Shown: positions 14,576 through 22,657, numbered from the stretch's first letter. The stretch: DNA of 30,266 nucleotides from an uncultured Desulfovibrio sp. (GCF_910584445.1 NZ_CAJUBO010000014.1:1-30266); one strand, 5' to 3'. A program made the numbers and translations. Notes: generated by a model from the sequence alone, not told the origin.

Positions 14576-15232
14576 TCAAAAACATACGCCCGGGGCAGCC
14601 ATGTCCGGCAGGCCAAGGCGCGCCCGCAGGCGGCTGCGTTCATCTGCCCCGAACACAAAAGACCGCTCGTGCGGCAAGCCCCGGGAACAGCGCCACTCCT
14701 GATGGAGCGCATGATAACTTTTGGTGCTGAACTCGCATTTGTCAAGGCCCAGAAGGCGGCCGGCGGCATCAAGGTCCTCCGCATCCCCCTCCAGTTCCAC
14801 CACCCGGGCAAAGGGAAGTTCATCAAGCTCCACCAGCATTCCGCTCCCGCCCGGCCGGAATGGGTCCAGCCGCCAGACGGAACGCACCTTTTCGTAGCGG
14901 GCGACCGCCACGAATCCCAACCCTTCCAGCACGGCGCCCATGGCGGCGGCGCTTTCCACGGCAAGCTCCCGCTCCTCGCGCGCTTTGAATGCGCTGTCTG
15001 CGGGAGCCACCACCGGCAGCTTCAAGGTCAGCACATGGCGGATGCGGCCACGCCACTCCTGGCTGCGCAGCCGGAGCAGGCGTCCGCTGGCATGGATGCC
15101 GAACGTTGGCGTATCAAAAATGACGTTGGACTCGAAGTGCGCGCCCTGATCGGTCGCGCCCGCCCCGATGAGCGCGCAGCGCAGGCGGTCGAAGTCCGCA
15201 TCGAGGTATTTGCGTTCGATCTCCAGCGGCAT
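14576..15232 (-). CDS. CYTH-domain protein (class IV adenylate cyclase-like)
   Basis: A triphosphate-tunnel (CYTH) protein, 218 aa. The defining ExExK motif is at the N-terminus (MPLEIERKYL). Alternating basic/acidic strands typical of the tunnel follow (GRLLRLRS, VLTLKLP, REERELAV, YEKVRSVW, LVELDELPFARVVELEGD). The arrangement resembles CyaB-type class IV cyclases. Members of the superfamily make cAMP or hydrolyse inorganic or thiamine triphosphate, and sequence alone does not decide which. AAGGAGG lies 4-5 nt upstream of ATG 15232. The gene sits 15 nt after radA and 30 nt before clpS, so it is probably cotranscribed with both. Confidence 0.88.
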   Translation of the reverse strand: MPLEIERKYLDADFDRLRCALIGAGATDQGAHFESNVIFDTPTFGIHASGRLLRLRSQEWRGRIRHVLTLKLPVVAPADSAFKAREERELAVESAAAMGAVLEGLGFVAVARYEKVRSVWRLDPFRPGGSGMLVELDELPFARVVELEGDAEDLDAAGRLLGLDKCEFSTKSYHALHQEWRCSRGLPHERSFVFGADERSRLRARLGLPDMAAPGVCF

Positions 15233-15247
15233 GCGCCCTCCTTCGCT

Positions 15248-16642
15248 TCAGGAGCGGTTGAAGAGCCGCCGTTGCAGCTCGGCGATGGTGCGGACGCAGC
15301 CGGGAACGTCCCCTCCGGCCTCCTCACCATCGCCGTGGGGAGCCGCCAGCGCCGGCCGCACGATGGGGGAGAAACCGAGACGCCGCGCCTGGGCAAGGCG
15401 AATGGCCTGCGCCGCCACTGGCCGCACCTGGCCGTTGAGGTCCACCTCGCCCCAGAAAATGCTCCGTTCCGGCAGCGGAACATCATAATACGACGAAAGG
15501 ACAGCCGCCACGAGCGCAAGATCCAGTCCCGGCTCCTGAAGGCGCATGCCCCCGCCCACCTTGGCGTAGATGTCCACCTGGCCGAAGTTGAGCTTGAGGC
15601 GCTTTTCCAGTACGGCCAGCAGAAGATGCAGGCGATTGGCGTCAAAGCCGAGCGCGGCGCGCCGCGGAATGCTGAGGAACGTCCGGGCCACAAGCGCCTG
15701 CACCTCCACTGCCAGCGGGCGCTGTCCGTCCACGGCCATGACCACGGCCGTGCCGGAAAGCGCGGGGTCGCGCGCGCCCAGAAAAAAGGTGGAGGGATCG
15801 TCCACAAGCTCCATGCCCCGGCCGCCCATGCGGAAGACCAGCAACTCTTCATTGGGTCCGAAGCGGTTCTTGAAGACGCGCAGGAGGCGGAACATCTGGC
15901 GCCGGTCGCCTTCAAGGGAGATGACCGTATCCACCATATGCTCGAGCAGTCTCGGCCCGGCGAGCACTCCGTCCTTGGTCACATGCCCCACCAGGATGAG
16001 CGCCACGCCCAGACGACGGCAGACCTCCTGCAAGGTGGTGGCAACGGCGCGCACCTGGCCCACATTGCCGGGGAGGCCATCGGCTTCCAGGCTGGTCAGG
16101 GTCTGGACGGAATCCACAACGGCAAGGCCGGGCCGCTCGCCTGCGGGCGCGCTTTCCAGCGCGGCCGCGATATCCTCCACGCGCGATGTTGCCATAGCCA
16201 TGAGCCGCGGGTCCAGCAGGCCAAGGCGCTCGCCGCGCGCCTTGATCTGCGGCAGGGATTCCTCGCCGCTGGCATAGAGGACGGGGCGCCCCTGCGCCGC
16301 CACCGAGGCCGCCACCTGAAGCAGCAGGGTGGATTTGCCGATGCCGGGTTCGCCGCCCACAAGGATGGACGCGCCGGGCATCAGCCCCTTGCCCAGCACC
16401 CTGTCCAGGGCGCCAAGCCCGCTGGGGAATGGGTGGTGGTCGCCATCGGCCACATCACGGAGGATCCTGGGACGCGCGCGCTCCCCGATATTCGCGTGAC
16501 CGGCGGCGCGTGCCCTGCCGGCAGCGGGCTGCGCCTCGGCCACAAGCGTGTTCCATGCCTGACACCCGGGGCACTGGCCGCGCCAGTGCGGACTTTGCGC
16601 GCCGCACTGCGTGCAGCGATAGGTCTCTCGCAGTTTTGCCAT
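15248..16642 (-). CDS. radA: DNA repair protein RadA
   Basis: RadA (Sms) is a RecA-like ATPase that helps branch migration and processing of recombination intermediates. The protein is 464 aa. An N-terminal four-Cys zinc finger (Cys10, 13, 24, 27) is followed by Walker A GGEPGIGKST (96-105), Walker B LAVVDSVQ (about 173-180) and the RadA-specific KNRFG motif (258-262). The Lon-protease-like domain occupies about 280-464. ATG 16642 begins MAKLRETYRCTQCG, the family norm; an in-frame extension to 16804 is not family-like. There is no Shine-Dalgarno before this ATG, and a promoter abuts it. It is the first gene of the run to aat. Confidence 0.96.
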   Translation of the reverse strand: MAKLRETYRCTQCGAQSPHWRGQCPGCQAWNTLVAEAQPAAGRARAAGHANIGERARPRILRDVADGDHHPFPSGLGALDRVLGKGLMPGASILVGGEPGIGKSTLLLQVAASVAAQGRPVLYASGEESLPQIKARGERLGLLDPRLMAMATSRVEDIAAALESAPAGERPGLAVVDSVQTLTSLEADGLPGNVGQVRAVATTLQEVCRRLGVALILVGHVTKDGVLAGPRLLEHMVDTVISLEGDRRQMFRLLRVFKNRFGPNEELLVFRMGGRGMELVDDPSTFFLGARDPALSGTAVVMAVDGQRPLAVEVQALVARTFLSIPRRAALGFDANRLHLLLAVLEKRLKLNFGQVDIYAKVGGGMRLQEPGLDLALVAAVLSSYYDVPLPERSIFWGEVDLNGQVRPVAAQAIRLAQARRLGFSPIVRPALAAPHGDGEEAGGDVPGCVRTIAELQRRLFNRS

Positions 16643-16647
16643 GCCGA

Positions 16648-16676
16648 AATTTAAAAGAAAGCCGCCCCGGAGGCAA
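16648..16676 (-). promoter_or_regulatory. Putative promoter abutting the radA start
   Basis: On the minus strand TTGCCT (16676-16671) and TAAATT (16653-16648) are separated by 17 bp. The -10 box ends only five bases before the radA ATG at 16642, so transcription would begin at or next to the start codon. This fits the absence of a Shine-Dalgarno sequence there. Confidence 0.45.
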
Positions 16677-16816
16677 GCACCGGCACTGCGGGCAGGCTGC
16701 GCGGGCAGACGCCCGCAAGCGATCCCCCGCAGAAGCCCCCCGGCAAAAGCGCATGGCCGCCGAAAAGGCCCTTGCGTCGCCCCCTTGCCCACAGATATCC
16801 GCACCGCGAAAATCCC

Positions 16817-16846
16817 TTGACGAATGCCGGCAAAACCCGCAAAAAT
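16817..16846 (+). promoter_or_regulatory. Weak candidate promoter for glpABC
   Basis: TTGACG (16817-16822) is a near-perfect -35. The best -10 is AAAAAT (16841-16846) at 18-bp spacing, which is poor. A tandem GACAATG pair lies just downstream (about 16854-16867). The intergenic region 16677-16941 shows no other clear signal and no recognisable GlpR operator. Confidence 0.28.
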
Positions 16847-16941
16847 TTTTCAAAGACAATGGACAATGGAGACGCGGCTGCCATTCGCCCGCGGGGCGGA
16901 CGGCAGGCGTGGCGCATTGGTGAAACCACACAGGAGGCTCC

Positions 16942-18597
16942 ATGCTGGAGACAACGGTTGTCGTCATCGGCGGCGGCGCTACCGGCATGGGCACGTTGCG
17001 CGACCTGAGCATGCGCGGCGTCCCCGCCATTCTGCTGGAACAGGGCGGTCTGGCCCATGGCACCAGTTCCCGCTTTCACGGCCTTCTCCACAGCGGCGGC
17101 CGCTATGTCGTCAACGACCCGGAATCGGCCCGCGAGTGCATCGAGGAAAACATGATCCTCCGGCGCGTCGGGAAGCAGTGCGTGGAGGTCACGGAGGGCC
17201 TTTTCGTCCTCACCCCCAAGGATGATCCCACCTTTGTGGAACCCTGGATCAAGGGCTGCGCTGCCGCCGGCATCAAGGCGGAGGAGATCAGCCCCGCCGA
17301 AGCCCGGCGACTGGAACCCGATCTGACGCCTGACGCGCAGCGCGTTTTCCGCGTGCCCGATTCCTGCGTGGACGGCTTCCGCCTGGTGCTCCACAACCGC
17401 ATGTCCGCCGAACGCTACGGCGGCCGCGCCCTCACCTACCATGAAGTCGTCGCCATCCGGCAACGCAACGGCGCTGTCTGTGGCGTCACGGCGCGCAACC
17501 TCATGACCGGCGAGACCGTGGATATCGCCTGCCGCATGGTGGTCAACGCCGCGGGTTCATGGTCCGGCGAGGTGGCGGCGCTGGCCGGCCTTGAAGCGGC
17601 CATCACTCCGGACCGCGGCACGCTTGTGGTGTTCAATCACCGCTTTACCTCGCGCGTGGTCAATCGTCTCCATGCAAGTTCCGATGGCGACATCTTCGTG
17701 CCGCACGGCTCTGTGACCATCCTCGGCACAACGTCCATGCCCACGGACCGCCCTGACGACACCACACCGACCTATCCTGAAGTCGTGCGCCTGCTTGAGC
17801 TTGGCGAACCGCTCTTTCCGCATGTGCGCGACTACCGCATCCTGCGCGCCTTCGCGGGAACACGCCCGCTGTATACGCCGGGGGGGGCATCCGGGCGCAA
17901 GGCGAGCCGCAATTTCCATGTCGTGGATCATGCGGCGGACGGTCTTGACGGCCTGGTCTCCGTCTTTGGCGGCAAGCTCACCACCTACCGCCTCATGGCG
18001 GAGCGCGTCACCGACGAAGTCTGCCGCCGCCTCAACATCTCCACCCCCTGCCGAACGGCTGAGGAACCCATGGTGGGCACGGTCGACCCCGCCCTGCTGG
18101 AACGCGCGGCCAGGCTCTTCCCCGTGCGTGCCCTCAACCTCATGGCCGACAGGCTCGGCGACGACCTTCAGGCGACCCTGCAGCAGGCGGAAGTGGCGGC
18201 GCTGGCGGCCCGGGCCTCCAAGGACACGCATATCACCGATTTCGGCGGCGGCAACCCCCTGCTGTGCGAGTGCGAGATGGTCTCCCTCGCCGAAGTGGAA
18301 TGCGTGGCCCGTGATCCCGCCACCCATTCGCTTACGGACATACGCCTGCGTACACGTCTGGGCATGGGCACCTGTCAGGGGACCTTCTGTTCCCTGCGTT
18401 CCGTCGCCTCGCTTGTGGAACACGGCATCCAGCTTGAATTCGCGCCGGTGGACAGTCTGTGCCGCTTCCTCCAGGAACGCTGGAAGGGCCTCAGGCCCGC
18501 CATATGGGGGCAGCAGGCCCGTGAAATGGAATTCAGCCGCGCCGTGTACGCCGGAATCCTCAATCTCGACGGAGCCATGCATGAGCAGAACAACTGA
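16942..18597 (+). CDS. glpA: Anaerobic glycerol-3-phosphate dehydrogenase subunit A
   Basis: Catalytic FAD subunit that oxidises sn-glycerol-3-phosphate to dihydroxyacetone phosphate and passes electrons through GlpB/GlpC to the quinone pool. It has 551 aa, close to E. coli GlpA. The Rossmann FAD motif IGGGATGMGT starts at residue 9. The DAO-type core contains GTSSRFHGLLHSGGRY and the segment FGGKLTTYR (342-350). A C-terminal BFD-like iron-sulfur domain has Cys442, 444, 478 and 483 (CEC and CQGTFC). This C-terminal domain marks it as GlpA rather than the aerobic GlpD. AGGAGG lies just upstream of ATG 16942. It overlaps glpB by 17 nt. Confidence 0.95.
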   Translation: MLETTVVVIGGGATGMGTLRDLSMRGVPAILLEQGGLAHGTSSRFHGLLHSGGRYVVNDPESARECIEENMILRRVGKQCVEVTEGLFVLTPKDDPTFVEPWIKGCAAAGIKAEEISPAEARRLEPDLTPDAQRVFRVPDSCVDGFRLVLHNRMSAERYGGRALTYHEVVAIRQRNGAVCGVTARNLMTGETVDIACRMVVNAAGSWSGEVAALAGLEAAITPDRGTLVVFNHRFTSRVVNRLHASSDGDIFVPHGSVTILGTTSMPTDRPDDTTPTYPEVVRLLELGEPLFPHVRDYRILRAFAGTRPLYTPGGASGRKASRNFHVVDHAADGLDGLVSVFGGKLTTYRLMAERVTDEVCRRLNISTPCRTAEEPMVGTVDPALLERAARLFPVRALNLMADRLGDDLQATLQQAEVAALAARASKDTHITDFGGGNPLLCECEMVSLAEVECVARDPATHSLTDIRLRTRLGMGTCQGTFCSLRSVASLVEHGIQLEFAPVDSLCRFLQERWKGLRPAIWGQQAREMEFSRAVYAGILNLDGAMHEQNN

Positions 18598-19897
18598 CGT
18601 AATCGTGGTAGGCTCCGGTCTGGCTGGTCTCATGGCCGCGCTGGGCGCCGCCCGCCAGGGACGCGAAGTGCGCGTCATCAGCGAGGGAATGGGCTGCCTC
18701 GCCATCGGAAGCGGCTCCGTGGACCTTCTCGGCTATGCGCCGGATGGCGCGTGCGTGGACGACCCCTGGGCCGCCATGGCACTGCTGCCCGCCACGCATC
18801 CCTATTCCCTGCTGGGGAGCGACAAGGTCCGCGCCGCACTGGCCGCGCTGGTGGAAACAGCGGCCCGTCATGGCCTTGGCCTGCGCGCGGCCGAGCGCGA
18901 CGGCACGCCGCGCAATACGCGGGTCCCCACCATCATGGGCACCCTCAAGCCCACCTATCTTGTGCCGGACTCCTTCGATCAGGAGGCGCTTGCCAAGGCA
19001 CGGCACGTCCTGGTGGCAAGCGTCCGCGGCTTCCGCGATTGCCGCCCCGCGCTCGTCATCGACCAGTTGCGCCGCTACCCCGACTGGGCGGACAAAAACT
19101 TCACCCCCTGCATCATTCCGGCTCCGTTTGAGGACGCGCATCGCGCCCTGAATGCCCTGGATCTCGCCCGCGCGGCGGAGCGCCCCGGCGGCCGCGACTG
19201 GCTGGCAGGCGCGCTGAAGGAACGGGCCGAGGGCTGCGATCTTGTCCTGCTGCCGCCCATTTGCGGCCGCCATGCGGCAAGCGGCCTGGCGCATGACCTG
19301 AGCGAGACCCTGGGCTGCCCGGTGGTCGAGATGCTGGCTATTCCTCCGGGGGTCGGCGGTCTGCGCCTGCGGGACGCGCTCCTGCGGGAACTCGCCTCGC
19401 TCGGTGTCGAAATGGTGGAAAACGCCAACGTCATCGGCGCCCGGGTGGCGGAAGACCGTTGCCTTTCCCTCACGATCTCCGGCACGGGGCGAAACTATGT
19501 CACCAGGGCAAAAGCCTATGTGCTCGCCACGGGCGGCATCCTCGCCGGGGGCATCACGCTAGCGCCCGGCAGCGCCCGCGAGCGGGTCTTCGGGCTGGAA
19601 CTTCCGCTTCCCGAGGATGTGGGCGCCTGGACGGAACCGGAGATCTTCGGCAATCACGCCGTTGCGAGCCTTGGCGTGCGCGTGGATGGCAACCTGCGTC
19701 CGCTGGATGCCAACGGCGCGCTGGCGCTGGAAAATGTTTTCTTTGCAGGCCGCACGCTCGGCGGCCATGATCCCGCCGTGGAGAAAAGCGGCTACGGCGT
19801 GGCGCTGGCAACGGGCTGGCATGCCGGCCTCGCTGCCGCGGAACTTGCGGGCGCCCCCCATTGCGCCGGGGAAGCCGCCACTGGAGGGAAGCAATGA
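18581..19897 (+). CDS. glpB: Anaerobic glycerol-3-phosphate dehydrogenase subunit B
   Basis: Flavin-containing subunit of the GlpABC complex that relays electrons from GlpA. The protein is 438 aa, near the E. coli length. The N-terminal dinucleotide-binding motif is VVGSGLAGLMAALGAARQG. The segment MGCLAIGSGSVDLLGY is typical of GlpB. The C-terminus has LENVFFAGRTLGGHDP and a second cofactor-contact loop, EKSGYGVALATGWHAG. ATG 18581 lies inside the end of glpA. The open frame continues upstream inside glpA but has no GlpB character there. It overlaps glpC by four bases (ATGA). Confidence 0.94.
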   Translation: MSRTTDVIVVGSGLAGLMAALGAARQGREVRVISEGMGCLAIGSGSVDLLGYAPDGACVDDPWAAMALLPATHPYSLLGSDKVRAALAALVETAARHGLGLRAAERDGTPRNTRVPTIMGTLKPTYLVPDSFDQEALAKARHVLVASVRGFRDCRPALVIDQLRRYPDWADKNFTPCIIPAPFEDAHRALNALDLARAAERPGGRDWLAGALKERAEGCDLVLLPPICGRHAASGLAHDLSETLGCPVVEMLAIPPGVGGLRLRDALLRELASLGVEMVENANVIGARVAEDRCLSLTISGTGRNYVTRAKAYVLATGGILAGGITLAPGSARERVFGLELPLPEDVGAWTEPEIFGNHAVASLGVRVDGNLRPLDANGALALENVFFAGRTLGGHDPAVEKSGYGVALATGWHAGLAAAELAGAPHCAGEAATGGKQ

Positions 19898-21120
19898 GCG
19901 TTCGCATCAGTCCCGACAAGTGCATCGCCTGCACCACCTGCGTGGTGCATTGCCCTGTGGCCCGGGTCACGCCCAAGTTTCTCGGGCCGCGCATGATCGG
20001 CCCCGCGTACGAGCGCTTCCGCCTGCTCGGCCTTGCGGAAGATGAATCCCTGACCTACTGCGCCAACTGCAAGAACTGCGACATCACCTGCCCGCAGGGG
20101 GTGCCCGTTTCCAGCATCAACATGCTCGCCCGCGCCGAACACTGCCGAAAACACGGCGCCGGTCTTCGTGACTGGGTGCTCGCCCATGGCGAGCTTCAGG
20201 CAAAGCTGCTCCAGCTCATCCCCGCGGGCCTCAAGAACTTCGGCATGCTCAATCCGGTGACGCGAAAGGTGCTTGATATGCTCGGCATCGACCGGCGCGC
20301 CCCGCTGCCGCCGTTCGCGCCCAAAACATTCCGCCAGCTGGCGCGCAAGCTCGAACAGCCCTCCCTGCCCCGCAAGGTGGTCTTTTTCCCCGGGTGCTAT
20401 GTCGATGTCTATGATCCGCAGACCGGTCTCGACATGATATGGGCCTTCAACCGCGCGGGGTATGAGGTCATCACGCCGGAAAAGTTCGGTTGCTGCGGCC
20501 TGCCCATGATTGCCAACGGTTTCTGGAAGGACAGCCGCCGCCAGGCAAAACGCAACCTGGCCGAACTGGCCCGCTGGCGCGAACAGGGCATCCCAGTGGT
20601 CACCGGCTGCCCGAGCTGTGCCCTCATGTTCCGCGCGGACCTGCCCGAGTTTTTCCCCGATCTGGTGGAAAAATACGGTATGGGCGTGCTCGAGGACGCG
20701 CAGGACTTTCTTCTTGAATGCGTGGAACGCGATGAACTCCCGCTGGATGCGGCGCCTGCCGCGGCCAGGGATCTGCGCATCATCTATCATGCCCCGTGCC
20801 ATCTGCGCGCCCAGGGCAACGGGCTGCCCGGCCTGCGTCTGCTCCGGCACCTCAAGGGCGTTACCGCCCTCAACGCTGACGCCGGCTGTTGCGGCATTTC
20901 CGGCAGTTACGGCTTCAAGAAGGAAAAATACGACATCGCCCAGGAAATCGGCGCCGAACTCTTCCACACAGTGCGCGAGAGCGGCGCGGCCTTTGCCGCC
21001 AGTGAATGCGGCACATGCCGGGTCCAGATACGGCACGGCAGCGGCAAAACCGCCCTGCATCCGGTGAGCATCCTGCGCATGCGCCTTGAAGGTCGGCAGC
21101 CTTCCGGTTCGCAAGGCTAG
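19894..21120 (+). CDS. glpC: Anaerobic glycerol-3-phosphate dehydrogenase subunit C
   Basis: Iron-sulfur subunit that links the GlpAB dimer to the membrane and the menaquinone pool. It has 408 aa. Two 4Fe-4S ferredoxin clusters are seen: Cys10, 13, 16, 20 and Cys56, 59, 62, 66. Two CCG (heterodisulfide-reductase-type) domains follow, one with FFPGCY and GCCGLP, the other with HAPCHLRAQG and AGCCGISGSYG. No transmembrane helix is visible, as in other GlpC proteins, so association is probably peripheral. GGAGGG sits about 6 nt before ATG 19894, and the start overlaps the glpB stop. No glpF, glpK or glpR gene is in the window. Confidence 0.94.
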   Translation: MSVRISPDKCIACTTCVVHCPVARVTPKFLGPRMIGPAYERFRLLGLAEDESLTYCANCKNCDITCPQGVPVSSINMLARAEHCRKHGAGLRDWVLAHGELQAKLLQLIPAGLKNFGMLNPVTRKVLDMLGIDRRAPLPPFAPKTFRQLARKLEQPSLPRKVVFFPGCYVDVYDPQTGLDMIWAFNRAGYEVITPEKFGCCGLPMIANGFWKDSRRQAKRNLAELARWREQGIPVVTGCPSCALMFRADLPEFFPDLVEKYGMGVLEDAQDFLLECVERDELPLDAAPAAARDLRIIYHAPCHLRAQGNGLPGLRLLRHLKGVTALNADAGCCGISGSYGFKKEKYDIAQEIGAELFHTVRESGAAFAASECGTCRVQIRHGSGKTALHPVSILRMRLEGRQPSGSQG

Positions 21121-21153
21121 AGCGTTTTCGCAAGGAAATTGCGGAAACGCTCT
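21119..21153. repeat. 15-bp inverted repeat at the end of glpC
   Basis: Arms 21119-21133 and 21139-21153 pair over 15 bp with one G-T wobble and a 5-nt loop. The structure begins in the glpC stop codon. No T-run follows, so it would be a weak or rho-assisted terminator at best. It is the first of the chain of hairpins that fills the next 370 bp. Confidence 0.6.
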
Positions 21154-21487
21154 GGCGGATGCGGGAGCGGACGCCCGCGCCGTACTATGGCGGAAAACCA
21201 CGCTTTTCCGCCGCTTGTCCCGCTCTGCGGGGAAATGTCGCTAGCCGTCAGCAGGCTCTGCCTGCGTACGGATAGCGACAGCGGTTCCGTTGACTGGCTG
21301 TCGCGGTAACCAATTGCTGTCTCCATCCGTAGCTTCCTGCGTCGCAACGGCTGGAGCGAGGCAGCGAAACCTGAGGAAAATCTCTGTCTTGCAGATATTT
21401 TCCTGAGCAAAATGCTCTGATGACGACACGGCACGGACCTTTCGTCTTGTCCACGACCCGGCGCTCTCTTGGGAGTGCGCCGGGTCG
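21154..21487. repeat. Non-coding hairpin array, probable composite dispersed repeat
   Basis: This gene-free stretch is almost all inverted repeats. They include GGCGGAAAA/TTTTCCGCC (about 21189-21212), CCCGC/GCGGG, GCTAGCCGT..GCAGGC/GCCTGC..ACGGATAGC (about 21239-21276), GCGACAGC/GCTGTCGC (about 21275-21304), CTCCATCCGT/ACGGCTGGAG (about 21321-21357), a 14-of-16-bp AT-rich stem around AGGAAAAT/ATTTTCCT (about 21370-21407), GAGCA/TGCTC, and a perfect 11-bp stem CGACCCGGCGC (21454-21464) with 21477-21487. The open frame on the minus strand (21117-21608) has no ribosome-binding site and no protein-like character. Function is not known; a multi-copy repeat or a structured RNA are the two readings. 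Confidence 0.55.
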
Positions 21488-21511
21488 AACATTTAATAGA
21501 CTTAACTATAC

Positions 21512-22519
21512 TTAAAGTCGTTCGCCATTGCTGTCTGTGGCGTTGATCCCTTTTATCGCAGATGTTTTTGAACGATTGGCATAGCAATATACGCACAGAT
21601 GCATGCATGTGTCATAACGTCCAATATCCTTGCTGGGAGCGCATCCGCAGGCGGAACGCTGCCCGCGGTCTTTGACGCCGCCACAGCCGTCTGCGCCGGC
21701 GACGGAAAGCAGGTTCCCCTGCCGGGGGGAAACGCGATGGGCATAGGCACTCCGCAGTTCAGGACTTGTCGGACAAAGACGCAGAAGCAGCTCAGGGTCA
21801 ACACATCTGTTCTGCCCAATCCCCAGAGAAGAAAAATCGAGTTCCTCCGCGCAGGTGGAAAGCGTCAGCGGCGAAGCAAGGCCCCTATTGATCCGTGCTA
21901 TCCCTTCGGCCAGCCGCAGGGCTTCCGCTTTGCTGGGCGGGCGTAAAAATGGATTGAACCTCTTGAGATTATTCGCTGTTTTTTTATACATATCCAGGAA
22001 GCTGAAGACGAGCTTTTCCGTGCAGGGAGCAAGTTGCTCCGCAAGGCGTTGTATGCGCTCCAGAACACTTTCAACCGTCAGCGTCTCTCCCAGGATGACA
22101 GGATCAAAGCGCCAGATGACACGGTGCCTGCCGATGCGCTCAGACAATTTCTGAAAGGTGGCAATGCGTTGCGCCAGTTTGGGAAGGCGAGGCTCCAGGC
22201 CTTCCCGCTCATAGTCATTAAGGGTGTAGTGAAAATAAAACTGATAGCCGCGTTCTTCGATTTCAGAAAGATATGGCATGAGCGCTTGCGGATCCTTGCT
22301 CCAAAAAACAACGACCTTGCACTTCTCGAAGGAAACATAATGACGCTGATGCGCGTTAAAGGCATTTTCCCACAAACAGTACCCGGCCCGCAGACGGTTC
22401 ATGAACCATTTTGCGTGGAAGGCCGGAATGTCCGTTGCCCGGCTTGCCGAGATGACGAGCGGGGCGATGGCAGGTTTACGGCCTTGTGGCGTAGTGAGTG
22501 TGGTTTCCGACCATTTCAT
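21512..22519 (-). CDS. DUF1848 family protein with C-terminal cysteine cluster
   Basis: A 335-aa protein that matches the DUF1848 family by its N-terminal VISASRATDIPAFHAKWF, the central FWSKDPQALMPYL, WRFDPVI and FSFLDMY segments, and a Cys-rich C-terminus ending DIGRYDTCMHLCVYCYAN. Cys291 and 293 form CxC; Cys305, 309 and 312 form CX3CX2C, the spacing of a radical-SAM 4Fe-4S site but at the far C-terminus. The biochemical function is not established to my knowledge. Base composition is visibly more AT-rich than neighbouring genes and the flanks are AT-rich, suggesting acquisition by transfer. ATG 22519 has only a weak ribosome-binding site. Confidence 0.85.
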   Translation of the reverse strand: MKWSETTLTTPQGRKPAIAPLVISASRATDIPAFHAKWFMNRLRAGYCLWENAFNAHQRHYVSFEKCKVVVFWSKDPQALMPYLSEIEERGYQFYFHYTLNDYEREGLEPRLPKLAQRIATFQKLSERIGRHRVIWRFDPVILGETLTVESVLERIQRLAEQLAPCTEKLVFSFLDMYKKTANNLKRFNPFLRPPSKAEALRLAEGIARINRGLASPLTLSTCAEELDFSSLGIGQNRCVDPELLLRLCPTSPELRSAYAHRVSPRQGNLLSVAGADGCGGVKDRGQRSACGCAPSKDIGRYDTCMHLCVYCYANRSKTSAIKGINATDSNGERL

Positions 22520-22657
22520 TTGAAAGCGCCCATACTACGTATTGCCAGTGAAAATATCTGCTTTTCTGCGGGTCTGCTGCCGTGCGGGACGCCCGCTTTT
22601 GGCCCGGAGAGCGCGGTGAAAATCTATTGAAACAGGAAAACAGGGCGGGAAGCGGGC

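Noticed and set aside
14669..16654. 661-aa plus-strand open frame
   Set aside because: Antisense of the CYTH gene and radA.
17557..18705. 382-aa minus-strand open frame in glpA/glpB
   Set aside because: Antisense of well-supported glp genes. The frame 17795-18580 on the plus strand is likewise only the upstream shadow of glpB.
19792..21201. 469-aa minus-strand open frame opposite glpC
   Set aside because: Antisense of glpC, which has clear iron-sulfur motifs.
21117..21608. 163-aa minus-strand open frame over the hairpin array
   Set aside because: No ribosome-binding site, Arg/Ser-rich random-looking translation, and it is built from inverted repeats. It is kept only as the repeat feature.
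22580..22605. GCGGG-ACG-CCCGC hairpin with TTTT on the plus strand
   Set aside because: It looks like a terminator only on the plus strand, where no gene lies upstream; both neighbours are on the minus strand. The gap 22520-22657 shows nothing else firm.
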